Shown in pieces: positions 11,227-24,000 of a stretch of 64,000 nucleotides of DNA (positions are counted from its first letter, which is position 1; every line of letters starts with the position of its first letter). Made by a program: the position numbers and the translations under genes. The stretch comes from Sorghum bicolor. Taxonomy: Eukaryota > Streptophyta > Magnoliopsida > Poales > Poaceae. The notes under the pieces were generated by a model that was not told the origin of the DNA, did no database searches, and saw nothing but the letters and a program-made list of their open reading frames with translations. The stretch covers positions 50,325,695-50,389,694 of the forward strand of contig NC_012872.2 in assembly GCF_000003195.3 (NCBI RefSeq), given 5' to 3'.

Positions 11227-13257
11227 CCATTGATTACGAAGAAGGTTGTCGGCAAGGTTTTGCTGCCGATGGTCAACTCGACACAGATAGCTCCCTTAAC
11301 CGAAGACACATTGCCTTCAAAGTCCTTTAGCATCATATCGGTCTTGGTCAAATCTTGATCTCCTTTTCCAAGCTTCTGATACACCGCATATGGCATGATG
11401 TTGATGGCAGCCCCACCATCAATTAAAATCTTGGTCATTGGCTGACCATCCACTCTTCCTTTGACAAACAGTGCCTTAAGATGTTGCCTTTCATCATCGG
11501 CAGGCTTTTCGAAGATGGTTGTCATCGGATCTAGAGCCAACTGAGCTATTTGGTCGGAAAACTCCAACTCATCATCACTGGATGGTGCAAGGAACTCCAT
11601 CGGTAACATAAATACCATGTTGACATCTGTCGATGGACCTTTTCCCTTAGGATCTGATTGTTGCTGATCCCCAGACTGGCCAGAGTTCTCGCCCTTGCTT
11701 AGCTCTTCTTGCCTTTCGCGCTGCAGTCTTCTCTTCTGTGTCCTAGTCAACCATTCTGGACACCATGGAGGAAGTTGCTGCTGCCTTACCGATGGGCGAT
11801 GATTTTTCCTTGACTCCATCCGAAAAGTATTGGCATCCCTACGAAATATGAACTCATCGGGAACTCGAGCATTAGCCATCTCTTCAAGTTCTTCCCGGTT
11901 CCTGGGAAAACATCCAACACGATTGCCGAGCCTATCGTGCACACTGAGCCTGCCCCCCAGTCGATCGTGAACGGACGCTCTCCCCCTAATCGGCCCATTA
12001 AATCGCCGATCATCCTCGCGATAGCGCCGATCGGATCTGTCATATCGATCATAACCGTTGCACTCAGGACAATCTCTGACAGTAGGGAGTTTGATATTCT
12101 CCTCCCAACAATGGATGAAGAACGGACAATTCCAATGATCCCTATGCCGATTCCACTCTTGTCGGCGTTTTTCTTCTTCCCGACGATAATCTTCCTGCTG
12201 ACGCCGATACCGATCTTCCCATTGTTGCCATTTTTCTCGAGGCCTTCTATGAGTTATGACGATACCAGATCGGGGAGGCCTTCCTGAGCTAGTTCCTCCT
12301 GGACCAAGCCTTTTCCTTTTGCATCGGCAGTAGTGACCTGATGCTGAGCATCTACCGATGCACTTCTTTCAGCTGTTTCCGATGTTAAGACCTAGGACTT
12401 TCCCTTAGCATCCAGCATGTTTGTTGGGAAAGGATGTTGATCAATCTTCATCGGCTTCTGAGCTTTAGAACTGTCGAATTTGATCTTTCTAGATTCTATA
12501 GCCGATTGCAGCTGTTGCCTAAAAACTTTGCACTCATTGGTGCTGTGAGAAGTCGCATTGTGCCATTTACAGTACTTCATCCTTTTCAATTCTTCAGCCG
12601 ATGGGATTACATGGTTGGGTGACAATTCGATTTGACCTTCTTGAAGTAGAAAGTCAAATATCCTATCGGCCTTAGTGATGTCAAACACGAACTTCTCTGG
12701 CTCTTTATGTCCGAAAGGACAAGACATCGGCTTCTTATTTTTTACCCATTCTGCCAAGCCGATGACTGGTTCCTCATCAGAGTCTGAGCTTGCTGCTTCA
12801 TCAACGAAGGAGACCTTTTTATTCCACGCTCTCTTGGGTTCAAAAGGCTTGATATCTTGATCAGAAATCCTCTGCACCAAATGACTTAAGCTTTCAAACT
12901 CCTAGGATGCGTACTTGTCCCTGATATGTGGCAACAAGCCCTGGAAAGCCAAATCGGCTAGCTGCCGATCATCCAAAACTAGACTGTAGCATTTATTCTT
13001 GACCTCACGTATCCTCTGCACAAAACTTTCAACCGATTAATCATTGCGTTGCTTCAATTTGACCAAATCGGTGATCTTCTTCTCATGGACTCCAGAAAAG
13101 AAGTATTTGTGGAATTGTTTCTCCAGATCGACCCAAGTAATCACTGAGTTTGGAGGTAGTGATATGAACCAAGTGAAAGCCGATCCGGACAATGATGACG
13201 AGAACAAGCGAACCCTTAACTCGTCCCTGTTAGCAGCCTCTCCACACTGAATGATGA
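11227..13257 (-). pseudogene. Gag C-terminus and protease N-terminus (minus-strand Tat copy)
   Basis: Read on the minus strand, this is the middle of gag-protease, between the plus-strand Tat insertion at 13258 and the solo LTR at 11226. It shows the gag retrotransposon domain, a C/H-rich segment (CKWHNATSHSTNEC), an arginine-rich region, then the protease with catalytic DGGAAINIMP near 11410. DGG replaces the more usual DSG/DTG, as in many plant Tat/Athila proteases. It is broken by in-frame stops near 13037, 12903 and 12400 and by a frame change near 12000-12050. The intact family order can be read from the plus-strand copy. Confidence 0.9.
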
Positions 13258-13262
13258 ACCTG

Positions 13263-13958
13263 TGTTGACACCGTTTTTGGGCACATGTCCAGGATGGCAG
13301 GATAAGACGGCAGTGTGTGGTTTACAGGATGAGTTGCCGATGAGGATGGTTGCCAATAAAGGAGAGGTTGAACGTGACTAAGTTTACGGGCGATGGTGTG
13401 TCTATGCCGATAGCTATGATGAGGAAGTCTGCCGATGATTATGGAGTCTGCCAATGATACAAAGGGGGAGTCCGGAAGCTGCCGGTCGGTTTGTGGAAGA
13501 ATTTCAGTTCGTCACGGGGTATAGCTTTGTTATTTCCTTATTTATTTAAGTCGTTTTGTATACGGATTCCGTGTAATTTGGAATTCGAATTCTAATCGTG
13601 TCTGGTTGAAGCTCTTTGAGCAGGGTATAAATATAGACCCTAGGACCTTGTAATGAGACATCTATCAATCAATCAAACAGACGTTTTACTCATATTCCAG
13701 CATCTACTTTTCAACGATTTCGTCATACTTTTTTCTCTTTTATTACGAGTTCTTAGGAATTCGTCGACTTAAGCTCGGCGTGTTCTCGAGTTCCGCGTGA
13801 GTACCTCTTAGCCGTGACATCCGGGCGCATCGCTGTTGTCAGGACTAAAGTATTCGAGTTATCACCTTTGCCGATAGTAAGGTCAAATCGGCTGGCACGC
13901 CTTAACGTTTGAATCGGGTATTAGCCCTTTGTGTTTGCAGATCAGTTTTGCATCAACA
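13263..13958 (+). repeat. 5' LTR of the plus-strand Tat element
   Basis: It is 696 bp and pairs with 25010-25705. A TATA box (TATAAATA) lies at 13626-13633. It contains several GCCGAT motifs. The eight differences from the 3' LTR are scattered substitutions with no indel. Confidence 0.97.
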
Positions 13959-13965
13959 CATCTTT

Positions 13966-13984
13966 TGGCACGCCTGGTGGGACC
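13966..13984 (+). other. Primer binding site of the plus-strand Tat element
   Basis: TGGCACGCCTGGTGGGACC begins 7 bp after the LTR and starts with TGG, as expected for pairing with the CCA end of a tRNA. The other copy has TGGCACGCCCGGTGGGACC at 27074-27092 (minus strand). I do not assign the tRNA. Confidence 0.7.
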
Positions 13985-14005
13985 AGATTCAAGATCAAGA
14001 TCAAC

Positions 14006-17000
14006 ATGTCGATCTCTGACTTTGACCAGGAGAACGTCATCCCCGTGACGGAAGCCAATCTCAAGGATGAGCAGAAGCAAGCTATTGCCCAAGCTATGGA
14101 GGAATACAAGCTGCAATGCCTGAAGTCCTTCAGCATAAACAGGAGTGGTGAGGTGATCCAGAAAGATGCGCTGCCGGCACCACGGCAGGTTACTTTCGAA
14201 GCCAATCCAGGCAAGCTTCAAGATATGGTTGACAGTGCTATCAACCGGGCTTTCATCAACCAAGATGGCGTACTGTCTAATAGGGTTTTCAATGCCGTAG
14301 CAAGGACTTTCAAGGAAGGACAAATCCCACCAGAGTATGTGGGCCCCACTCATCATCAACCGACAACACCAGAGGTTACGGCTCCATCGGCTGCTATGAC
14401 CGCTGCGAGTGCACAATCTGCCGTCCCTCCAAGTACATTGGGAGTTACTAGCGCACAATTTGTGCCGATGACAACCAACCCACAGACTTCAGGTGGGCAG
14501 AATAAACTGGTTACAGATATGGTGGTATCGGCAATGTCAGGGTTGACTCCTCCTTCCAACTGGTGGGGTTACAGTATGCCTCCAGAATTAACACCGGGTA
14601 CATCACAGGTAACTGACATGAGGGGCAAGGCTACTATGGCATCGGCGCCTCCCAATGCGCCGTGGAACCAGAGTCCTCGGTATACTACGACCACTACTGC
14701 AAGGCCTCACACTGGGAATCCTCAAGATTCAATGTTCCAGATGCCTAATGCATCGGCAGATTCAATGCTGATGCAACAGAGGTCTATGGCCCAGTCGGGG
14801 TATGTCAATTCAATGATGGTACCCAATTACCAATCATCGGCAGCGCCTATGCCGATGAACGCTAATAATGGATGGCTTGGACAGCAAGCCTTTCCACAAA
14901 TGCCCCAACAGAGTTACCAGGCTACAGGGTTCCAGCAAGGACAGATCTATCCCGGATTCGAAAGTCAGGGGATCCCCAGCTAGCCAATGAATATCGGACA
15001 GCAACTCGGGGGGCAGCAAATCGGTGGACAGCAGTTTGGTGGTCCGCAGACTGGAGGGCAGATGATCAACCCAATGTTCCGAGCATATCATGCCCCGAAC
15101 AGACACGTGGAGGCTCGCCACCAAGCGCCGGACCCGCAGCCGCCTCTTCGGCAGGATGCCGATGCATATTGGGCCGATAAGATTGCTGAAGTAATGAGGG
15201 AACAATTTGGGATAAAACCCAAAGTTAACACTTACTCTATCGGACTCTGTATCCTCCCGCATATGATTTCATCCCGCTTCCACATCGGTACAAGGTGCCA
15301 GACTTTACCAAATTTTCCGGGCAAGATGACACGTCAACCATGGAGCATGTCAACAGGTTCATCATTCAATGCGGAGAAGCTGGTAACAGGGACGAATTGA
15401 GGGTTCGTCTATTTTCATCCTCATTGTCTGGATCAGCCTTTACCTGGTTCATATCATTACCTCCTAACTCAGTGATCACTTGGGCCGATCTGGAGAAACA
15501 ATTCCACAAGTACTTCTTTTCCGGAGTTCATGAGAAGAAGATCACCGATTTGGTCAAATTGAGACAGCGCAATGACGAGTCGGTTGAAGGTTTTGTACAG
15601 AGGATACGGGAAGTCAAAAATAAATGTTATAGTCTGGTTTTGGATGATCGGCAGCTAGCCGATTTGGCTTTCCAGGGGCTGTTGCCACATATCAGAGATA
15701 AGTATGCTTCTCACGAGTTCGAAAGTTTAAGTCATTTGGTGCAGAGGATTTCTGATTAAGACCTCAAGCCTTTCGAGCCCAAAAGAACATGGAACGAGAA
15801 GGTATCATTTGTTGATGAGGCAACAAGCTCAGATTCTGAGGAGGAACCAGTCATCGGCTTGGCAGAGTGGGTAAAGAACAAGAAGCCGATGTCTTGCCCT
15901 TTTGGGCAGAAGGAACCAGAGAAGTTCGCTTTTGACACCGCTAAGGCCGATAAGATATTTGATTTTCTACTCCAGGAAGGTCAGATCAAGCTGTCTCCTA
16001 ATCATGTGATCCCATCGGCAGAGGAGTTGAAGAGGATGAAATATTGCAAGTGGCACAATGCAACTTCTCATGACACCAATGAATGCAAAGTTTTCAGACA
16101 GCAGCTGCAATCGGCCATAGAGTCTGGGAGAATTAAATTTGATAGTTCCAAAACTCAGAAGCCGATGAAGATAGACCTACATCCTTTCCCGACAAACATG
16201 TTGGATGCAAAGGGGAAGGCCAAGGTCTTAACATCGGAAGCAGCTGAGAAAAGTGCATCGGTGGATCCTCAACATCAGATTACTACTGCCGATGCAAAAG
16301 GTAAAGGCTTGGTCCAGGAAGGAACCAATTCAGGTAGGCCTCCTCGGTCTGGCATCGTTATAACTCATAGAAGGCCTCGAGAGAACTGGCAGCAACGGGA
16401 AGATCGGTATCGGCGCCAGCAAGAAGATTACCGACAGGAAGAGGAGAGACGCGGACAGGACTGGAATCGGCATAGAGATCATTGGAACTGTCCGTTCTTT
16501 ATCCATTGTTGGGAGGAAAATATTAAGCTTCCCACTGTCAGAGACTGCCCTGAGTGCAATGGTTATGATCGGTACGACAGGATTGATCGGCGTTATCATG
16601 ATGACAATCGGCGATTTGATGTGCCGATCAGAGGAAGAGCATCAGTTCATGATCGGCTGGCGGCAGGCTCAGCGTGCACGATAGGCTTGGCGATCGTGTC
16701 CAATATTTTCCCAGAAACCAGGAAGAGCTCGAGGAGATGGCTAATGCGTGAGTTCCCGATGAGTTCATATTTTGCACGGATGCTAACACGCTTCGGATGG
16801 AGTCAAGGGAGAACCGACGCCCGGTAGCAAGGCAGAAACCACTCCCTCCATGGTGTCCGGAAGGGTTAACCAAGACACAGAAAAGGAGATTGCAACGTGA
16901 AAGGCAAGAGGAGCTAAACAAGGGCGAGAACTCTGGTCAGTCTGGAGGTCAGCAGCAATCAGATCCTAAGAAGGGAGGTCCATCGGCAGGAGTTAACATG

Positions 17001-17660
17001 GTCTTTATGTTACCGATGGAGTTTCTTGCACCATCCAGTGATGATGAGTTGGAATTTTCCGATCAGATAGCTCAGCTGGCTTTGGATCCGATGACGGCTA
17101 TCTTTGAGAAACCTGCCGATGACGAGAGACAGCATCTCAAGGCTCTGTTCGTCAAAGGAAGGGTTGATGGGCAGCCAATGACCAAGATCCTAGTTGATGG
17201 TGGAGCTGCTATTAATATTATGCCGTATGCAGTATATCGGAAGCTTGGAAAAGGGGATCAGGATTTGACCAAGACCGATATGATGCTCAAAGATTTTGAA
17301 GGAAACGTGTCTCCAGTCAAGGGGGCAATATGTATGGAGTTGACCATCGGCAGCAAAACTTTGCCAACAACTTTTTTCGTGATCAGTGGAAAGGGTGCGT
17401 ACAACTTGTTACTGGGAAGAGATTGGATCCATGCCAATTGTTGCATCCCGTCTACAATGCACCAATGCTTGGTTCAGTGGGTAGGTGACAAAATTGAGAT
17501 TGTCCCGGGGGATTCTTCTTATGTCATTGCATCGGCAGAGGCGGATACTTATGAGAAGACCAGGTGCATTTCAGGAGAAATTTGGGAAAAAGATTTTCTC
17601 AAGGTTGCCGATTACGAGATTCCACCGATCCAAGCAGTCGGTTCTGACGAAGGTTTTTAA
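14006..17660 (+). pseudogene. Gag-protease of the plus-strand Tat element, broken
   Basis: The start ATG at 14006 (MSISDFDQ) matches that of the other copy (MSTTEFDL at 27053). The N-terminal third is a helical gag region followed by a glutamine-, methionine- and glycine-rich low-complexity stretch. The retrotransposon gag domain is near 15300-15760 (AFTWFISLPPNSVITWADLE). A C/H-rich part (CKWHNATSHDTNEC) and a C-rich CPFFIHC...CPEC follow. The protease with VDGGAAINIMP is near 17190-17230 and LLGRDW near 17410. It is broken by TAG at 14981, a frameshift near 15238, TAA at 15757 and a frameshift near 16670. It ends in TAA overlapping the pol ATG. Confidence 0.93.
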
Positions 17661-20600
17661 TGGATAGGTTCACCGATGATGGAAAATTAGGCCAGGGATT
17701 CACATCGGCCGATGATTTGGTAGAAGTAGATATAGGTAGTGGTGATAAGCCTAGACCTACTTTTATTAGTGCTAAACTAAATCCTGAGTGTAAGCAACAA
17801 TTAACCGATTTGTTAAAGGAATATAAAGATTGCTTTGCTTGGGATTATACCGAGATGCCTGGTTTAGACCGATCAATTGTTGAACATCGGTTACCCATCA
17901 AGTCTGGATTTCGGCCACATCAGCAACCAGCTCGCCGATGTAATCCTAATATTCTACCTGATATTAAGGCCGAAATCACTAAACTCATTGAAGCTAAGTT
18001 TATTCGGCAGTGTCGGTATGCCGAATGGATTTCTAATGTCGTTCCGGTTTACAAGAAAAACGGGAAGCTTCGGGTGTGCATTGATTTCAGGAATCTTAAT
18101 AAGGCTACGCCGATGGATGGATACCCAATGCCTGTTGCCGATCTGCTGGTTGACGCTGCGGCTGGTCATCGGATCATTAGCTTTATGGATGGCAATGCGG
18201 GATACAATCAAATATTCATGGCAGAGGAAGATATTCTAAAAACCGCATTTAGGTGTCCTGGTCATGTTGGGTTATTTGAGTGGATAGTCATGACCTTTGG
18301 GTTGAAGAATGCTGGTGCTACTTATCAAAGGGCCATGAATTTTATATTTCATGAGTTCATCGGCAAGCTGGTGGAGATTTATATTGATGATGTGGTGGTT
18401 AAGTCTGGGGATTTCTCAAAGCATCTTGCCGACCTACAAAAAGTGTTAGAGTGCACAAGGAAGCATGGATTGAAGATGAATCCCAATAAGTGTGCATTTG
18501 GTGTATCGGCAGGGTAGTTTCTTGGTTTCATGGTGCATCAAAGGGGGATTGAAATTAGTCGAAGATCTATTGATGCCATCAATAAGGTAGTGGCCCCTAC
18601 CAACAAGACTGAGCTCTAGTCCTTGATCGGCAAGGTAAATTTTATCAGGAGATTTATATCTAATCTGTCTGGTAAGATTCGTGCTTTCAGTCCTCTTCTT
18701 AAATTAAGAGCCGATCAAGAATTTATTTGGGGAGAAGAACAGCAGTTGGCTCTGGATGAAATCAAGAGGTATTTAATGAATCCTCCAGTTCTAGTTCCAC
18801 CTCAGCAAGGAAAGCCCTTCAGATTGTATTTGTCTACCGATGGGACAGTTATCGGTTCAGCTTTAATTCAAGAATTTGAAGGGAAAGAGCGTGTAATTTA
18901 TTACTTAAGCAGGAGGTTGATTGATGCTGAGACCAGGTATTCGGCCATTGAGAAACTATGCCTATGCTTGTATTTTTCATGTATCAAATTGAGGCATTAC
19001 CTGTTATCGGCCGAATGCACTGTTGTTTGCAAAGATGATGTGGTCCGGTACATGCTATCCATGCCGATTATGAGTGGCAGGATCGGTAAATGGATTTTAG
19101 CGCTGTCGGAGTTCGATCTGCGTTACGAATTGGCTAAGGCAGTTAAAGGGCAGATTATGGCTGATTTTGTGACTCAGCATTGCGGTGTAGTGGAGGCCTT
19201 GGAAATTGTGCCCTGGACGCTTTTCTTTGATGGATCTACATGTGACCGGGGGGCAGGAATCGGCATTGTATTAGTTTCCCCTAAGGGGAGGAAGTATGAA
19301 TTTTCCTTGCCGATTGTTGCTACATCAACAAATAATCAGTCTGAGTATCACGCTCTGATCAAGGGATTGGAGTTGTTAAGAGAAGTTCGTGCTGATGCTG
19401 TTGAAATCTTCGGGGATTCTATGTTGGTTATAAATCAATTGGCCGGGAGCTATGAATGTCGAAGTGAAGTTCTCATAACTTATTTCGAGAAAAGCATGCA
19501 ACTGTTAAAGGAATTCAAAGATTTCCGATTAGAGCATGTTCCTCGATTGCATAATGAAGAGGCCAATCGGTTAGCTCAGCATGCCTCGGGATATCAGCCC
19601 ATGATTAATGTGATATCGTCAATCGGTGCCGATGATTGGAGGAAAGAAATTATTGATTATTTGAAAGATCCATCCAAGAAAGTTGAAAGACGAGTTCGAT
19701 TTCAAGCAACCAAGTATGTGCTCCTCGAAGATGAATTGTATTATCGAACTATTGATGGAATTCTTCTCCGATGCTTAGGTGATGATGAAGCTAGGAGTTT
19801 GATGGGAGAGATCCATGAAGGGGTGTGTGGAGCACATCAGTCGGCTTTCAAGATGAAATGGATGATTAGAAGGAATGGATATTTTTGGCCGACCATACTT
19901 GAGGATTGCTTTAAGTATTTTAAGGGATGTCAAGGTTGTCAAAAGTTTGGTAACATTCAAAGAGCACCCGCATCGGCTATGAATCCTATTATCAAGCCTT
20001 GGCCGTTCCGGGGATGGGCTATCGATCTGATCGGCCAGATTTATCCACCATCTAGCAAGGGGCATAAGTTTATTCTGGTTGCCACTGATTATTTCACTAA
20101 ATGGGTTGAAGCTATTCCTTTGAAGAAGGTCACCTCGGCCAATATGATTGATTTTGTAAAGGAGCACATTATTTACCGATTTGGGATTCCTCAGACAACT
20201 ACTACCGATCAAGGCACTATGTTCACATCGGGGGAATTTGATGAGTTTGCAATCGGTATGGGGATTAAAGTGTTGAATTCTTCTCCTTATTATGCTCAAG
20301 CCAATGGGCAGGCCGAAGCGTCTAACAAATGAATTATCAAGCTTATCAAACGAAAGATTGAAGAAAATCCTAAGCGGTGGCATACATTATTAAATGAAGC
20401 ATTGTGGTCCTATCGGATGGCTTGTCATGGATCAACTAAGGTGTCACCCTATCAATTGGTGTATGGACATGATGCAGTGTTGCCTTGGGAGATTAAGGCT
20501 GGATCTAGGCGATTATCTTTTCAAGATCGATTAACTGCCGATAATTATGCCACTTTGATGACCGATGAGTTAGATGATCTAGCAGGGCATCGGTTAAAGG

Positions 20601-20893
20601 CTTTAATGAGTATAGAAGAAAATAAGAAAAGAGTTGCTAGATGGTATGATAAGAAAGTAAAGGCTAAGGAGTTTGTCGATGGGGATTTGGTATGGAAATT
20701 AATTTTGCTAATCGGGACTAAAAGTTTGAAGTTTGGAAAGTGGTCTCCTAATTGGGAAGGTCCTTATCGGATAAGTCGATCGGCTCCTGGTAACGCCTAT
20801 ATTCTAGAAACCCTCGAAGGAGTTGAATTTCCCAGAGCATTAAATGGCAAATATTTAAAGAAGTACTACCCCAGCATATGGGTCGATGCATAA
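17660..20893 (+). pseudogene. Pol of the plus-strand Tat element (RT, two RNase H domains, integrase), three stops
   Basis: The frame runs from ATG 17660 to TAA 20893, about 1,077 codons. Reverse transcriptase has VCIDFRNLN, AFGLKNA-type motifs and catalytic YIDD (18380-18391). The gypsy RNase H follows (FRLYLSTDGTVIG), then an archaeal-type second RNase H (WTLFFDGSTCDRGAGIGIV, NNQSEYHAL, FGDSMLVI). Integrase has the zinc motif HEGVCGAH...CQGCQKFG and the DDE core (AIDLIG, TTDQGTMF, NGQAEASNK). There is no chromodomain at the C-terminus, which fits Tat rather than chromoviruses. In-frame stops are TAG at 18515, TAG at 18617 and TGA at 20330. The second codes CAG in the other copy and the third GGA. 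Confidence 0.95.
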
Positions 20894-20903
20894 AAGTTTA
20901 AGT

Positions 20904-20989
20904 GCCGATAACACTCCTATCGGCTGGATTAAAATGTATCTGGGGCCAGACTTAATGTTTCAAAAGATGCCGATAACAGTCCTATCGGC
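20904..20989. promoter_or_regulatory. Pair of 21-bp GCCGATA/TATCGGC palindromes between convergent genes (plus-strand copy)
   Basis: Perfect inverted repeats lie at 20904-20924 and 20969-20989. Each has 7-bp arms and a 7-bp spacer, and they are 65 bp apart. A fifth motif lies near 21040. They fill the ~158 bp between the pol stop and the stop of the antisense gene. Preservation of arm, spacer and pair distance in both copies suggests constraint or shared ancestry. Confidence 0.6.
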
Positions 20990-21051
20990 TAGACTAAGAC
21001 ATTAAGGAAACTGAAATGCAGAGGAGCGAAGACATGTTGCCGATGAAAGCT

Positions 21052-24000
21052 TCAGACGTTCAGCAGCGCCTGCATCGCCGATATGGCGCGCAACCGGATT
21101 TGGTTGGCTGTTTCTATCTCTTTGACATCATCGTCGGCAGAACCTTCTATCGGCCTCAGCTTCTTCTTTAACTGAAGCGCTTTGCGACCATGGGCATTTC
21201 GCTCTTGCTCGAGGTGCTTGATGGTCTCTGGCAGTTGGATTTCTTCTTGCTGGGCTTGGGATAGGGCATCCTCTACTTGCTTGAGTTCGGCCAGCAGGGC
21301 TTCTCTTTTGGCCGATAGATCAGAGATTTTCTGTTTCAATGCATCGCCTGAGGACTTCAAGGTGCTGATGTTCTTGTGCTTCTCATCGGCTAGGAGTTTC
21401 TCTTTCATCATTTCCTCAGAAAGCTGGGTCTAAGCAGCTCTATCGGCAAGGCGTCGAGTAGCTCTCTGGTACTGCAGCTGACGACTCTCCAGATGCGCGG
21501 CTTGGAACAAGATTTCTTCGACATCGGCTGAAATCTGGCCTCTGAGAGTCCTGAATAGAACCTTGGTTGGATCAGAGTCATCGATCAGTTGAGCCGTGTC
21601 TTGGTGAAGGAGGGCTGACAATTCTTCCAGCTTGGCCCTGATCTCTGCCGATGTGATTCCAACTGTTTGGGAGGAACTTGCTTCTTCAGCTTCTTCTTCA
21701 GAGATGTCGATGGCGAAGGAGAATAGGCTGTCAGGAGAATCTTGTTCCTGAGAAGGAAAACAAAGTAAGTTTATATTCGGAGAATCGGCAAATAATACTG
21801 ACGATAGACGGATGACTTACTTGCTTAAAGGCGATCTCTTGCCTTTGACTGGGAGGTGTTGATGAAGCTGCAGGCTGGTCGGCCGAAGATGCCGATGGAG
21901 CTATAGGTTGATCGGCCAGAGTTGCCGATGGAACGACGTCAGCTGAAAGTTAACAGAAGGGGTTATAAGATCGAAAAGGAGAAGCTCATCGGCAGTAATA
22001 TTGAAGAGAGTACGTTACCCTGAGGAGGGATGATACTTGTCTGAATTGAAGAAACTACCGATAGTATGACTGAACCTGCTGGATCGGTAGTTTGATCGCC
22101 TACGTCGGCCGGCATGTCTTCTGGTTGGGGTGCTTCAAACTGAGGTTCTTCTTGCTGGAGTTCTTCCATCTGTGGTGCTTCCTGCATTGGTTGGGGAGAT
22201 GGTGCTTGCTGCGTCTGGACTTCTGGAGAAGAAGGGGAAGACTCCACCGGGATTGGAGATACCGGAGGAGGAGGGGGAGTTGCCACTTTCTAGCGCTTTG
22301 TTCCAGCCTTAGTACCTTTAGTGCCCTTCCTCTTTGGTTGGCTAGACTGGGGGGCATCGGCACCTTGGCGTTTGACTTTTGCCGATGCACCGGTTTGCTG
22401 CAATAACAAAAAGGAGTTTGTGAGTACAGATATAACCGATATAAAGATGGTCAGTATGAATAAAAAGGTTTGACAAATTGCCTTGAAAGCCTACGCCAGA
22501 GTGGAAGCAGCTACCGTTGGTGATGTCTGAGTTCTCCTGGTGGTGACTTTCTTGAGGCGTACACCCCGATGCACGATGGAAGCCAGAGTGGGAGCATTGT
22601 GGCCGATTGAGGAGATCGGGCCTGGTGGAAACAAGTCAATCGACTTACCACTTCTACTAACTGATGGGGGGGTGTTGTCAACCTGCAAAAGGAAAACGAA
22701 AGTGAGCTACCGATGGAAACAGGATTGAAAAAATTGGAACATCAGTTTGAAATACTTACAGCGTCGTCGGGGACTTGGTATTCGGGGTCGATCATGCCGT
22801 GGTACGAGAGGGCTGATCTGCAGAATAGATGCTCTTTCCATTCTGCCCACCATAGCTTGTATGCCTGAGTAATAAAAGCAACTGGAACCCATTCTGACAG
22901 ATCTGCATCTGTATCGACATTTGGTGGTAGTTGGGCTACTCGAATCCACTCAAGAAAGTTGGTGATGGGCTCTCTGGGTTTTATCACATCGGCATAACAA
23001 AGCGCAATCGGCAACTGGCCGAAAGCTAACTGACGAGCTAATGCCGATGGATTGTAAAATTCATAAGTTTGGGGAGAGGTTTTTGTGCTACCAAAGAAAT
23101 TCACTGGTATGGCTCTAGGAGTCACAATTGCCATCATCACCTCATTATCCCTGTCAAGAGCTTCATCAAATGGATTGAAGGCCAGGGGGAGCACACTGTC
23201 TGGGTCATCATAGGCCAACCATGGTCGTTCATCTCTGGCCAAGCCCTCATACAGAGTCTGGAAGAATCGGCCGATCTGATCTGGATTACCCCCTGAACCA
23301 GGTAGAACTATGACAGCTTCGCCAAAGTTCAAGGGGGCGCGTGTTGCCGATTTCTCTTCACCCAACACATGATTTTCAGCTATATCTCTTGGGAAACGCT
23401 GTGTGAACAAGTTAAAGTCGAGGCGCTTATGCAGATGCAAATTGAGCCACATATTAATAAACCACCAGGGGCCTCCCAAGTTGCCGATAGACTGGCCGAG
23501 CAGGAGTTTCTGGGCCACCTGATGGAGAAGATGGTAAGCAGCGCCAAGCAAGTATCGGCCGAGAGGAAATCGGCCACCGTTAGCCAGTCTCTCTGCTGCC
23601 GACAGATAGACGGAAGTTGGTCCTGCCGATCGACCACAGAATACAAACTTGTCCAGCCACATGTTCAGAAAGGTGGTTTGTTCCTTTATGGTGACAGGTC
23701 CTTTCCCACGATACTTCTGAATGTACCCTGACCAGCCGCCGATAGCGCGAGTCTCCACTTTGGCACTAGGAGCAGTATCAAAAAAGTGGGTTCTATCGGC
23801 AGAAGATACATCTAAACCGGTGAGCATGGCTACATCGGCAAGGGTAGGAGAAGCAGGGCCATGGCCAAAGACAAAAGCATTGAGGGTGTCTGACCAAAAG
23901 TAAGACGCAGCTATCAACAGTGACTCATTCCTGTGCATATCGGCAATGGATAACCTAATGCATTGATCTAGCTTTCTCTCGCCCCACTGGACTTCATTGG

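Noticed and set aside
13883..14458. Minus-strand open frame across the primer site and gag start
   Set aside because: It is a shadow of the gag frame on the plus strand and has no independent domain.
17650..17662. Programmed -1 frameshift site at the protease-pol junction
   Set aside because: GGTTTTTAATGG does not contain a canonical slippery heptamer in the correct phase; TAATG stop-restart is simpler.
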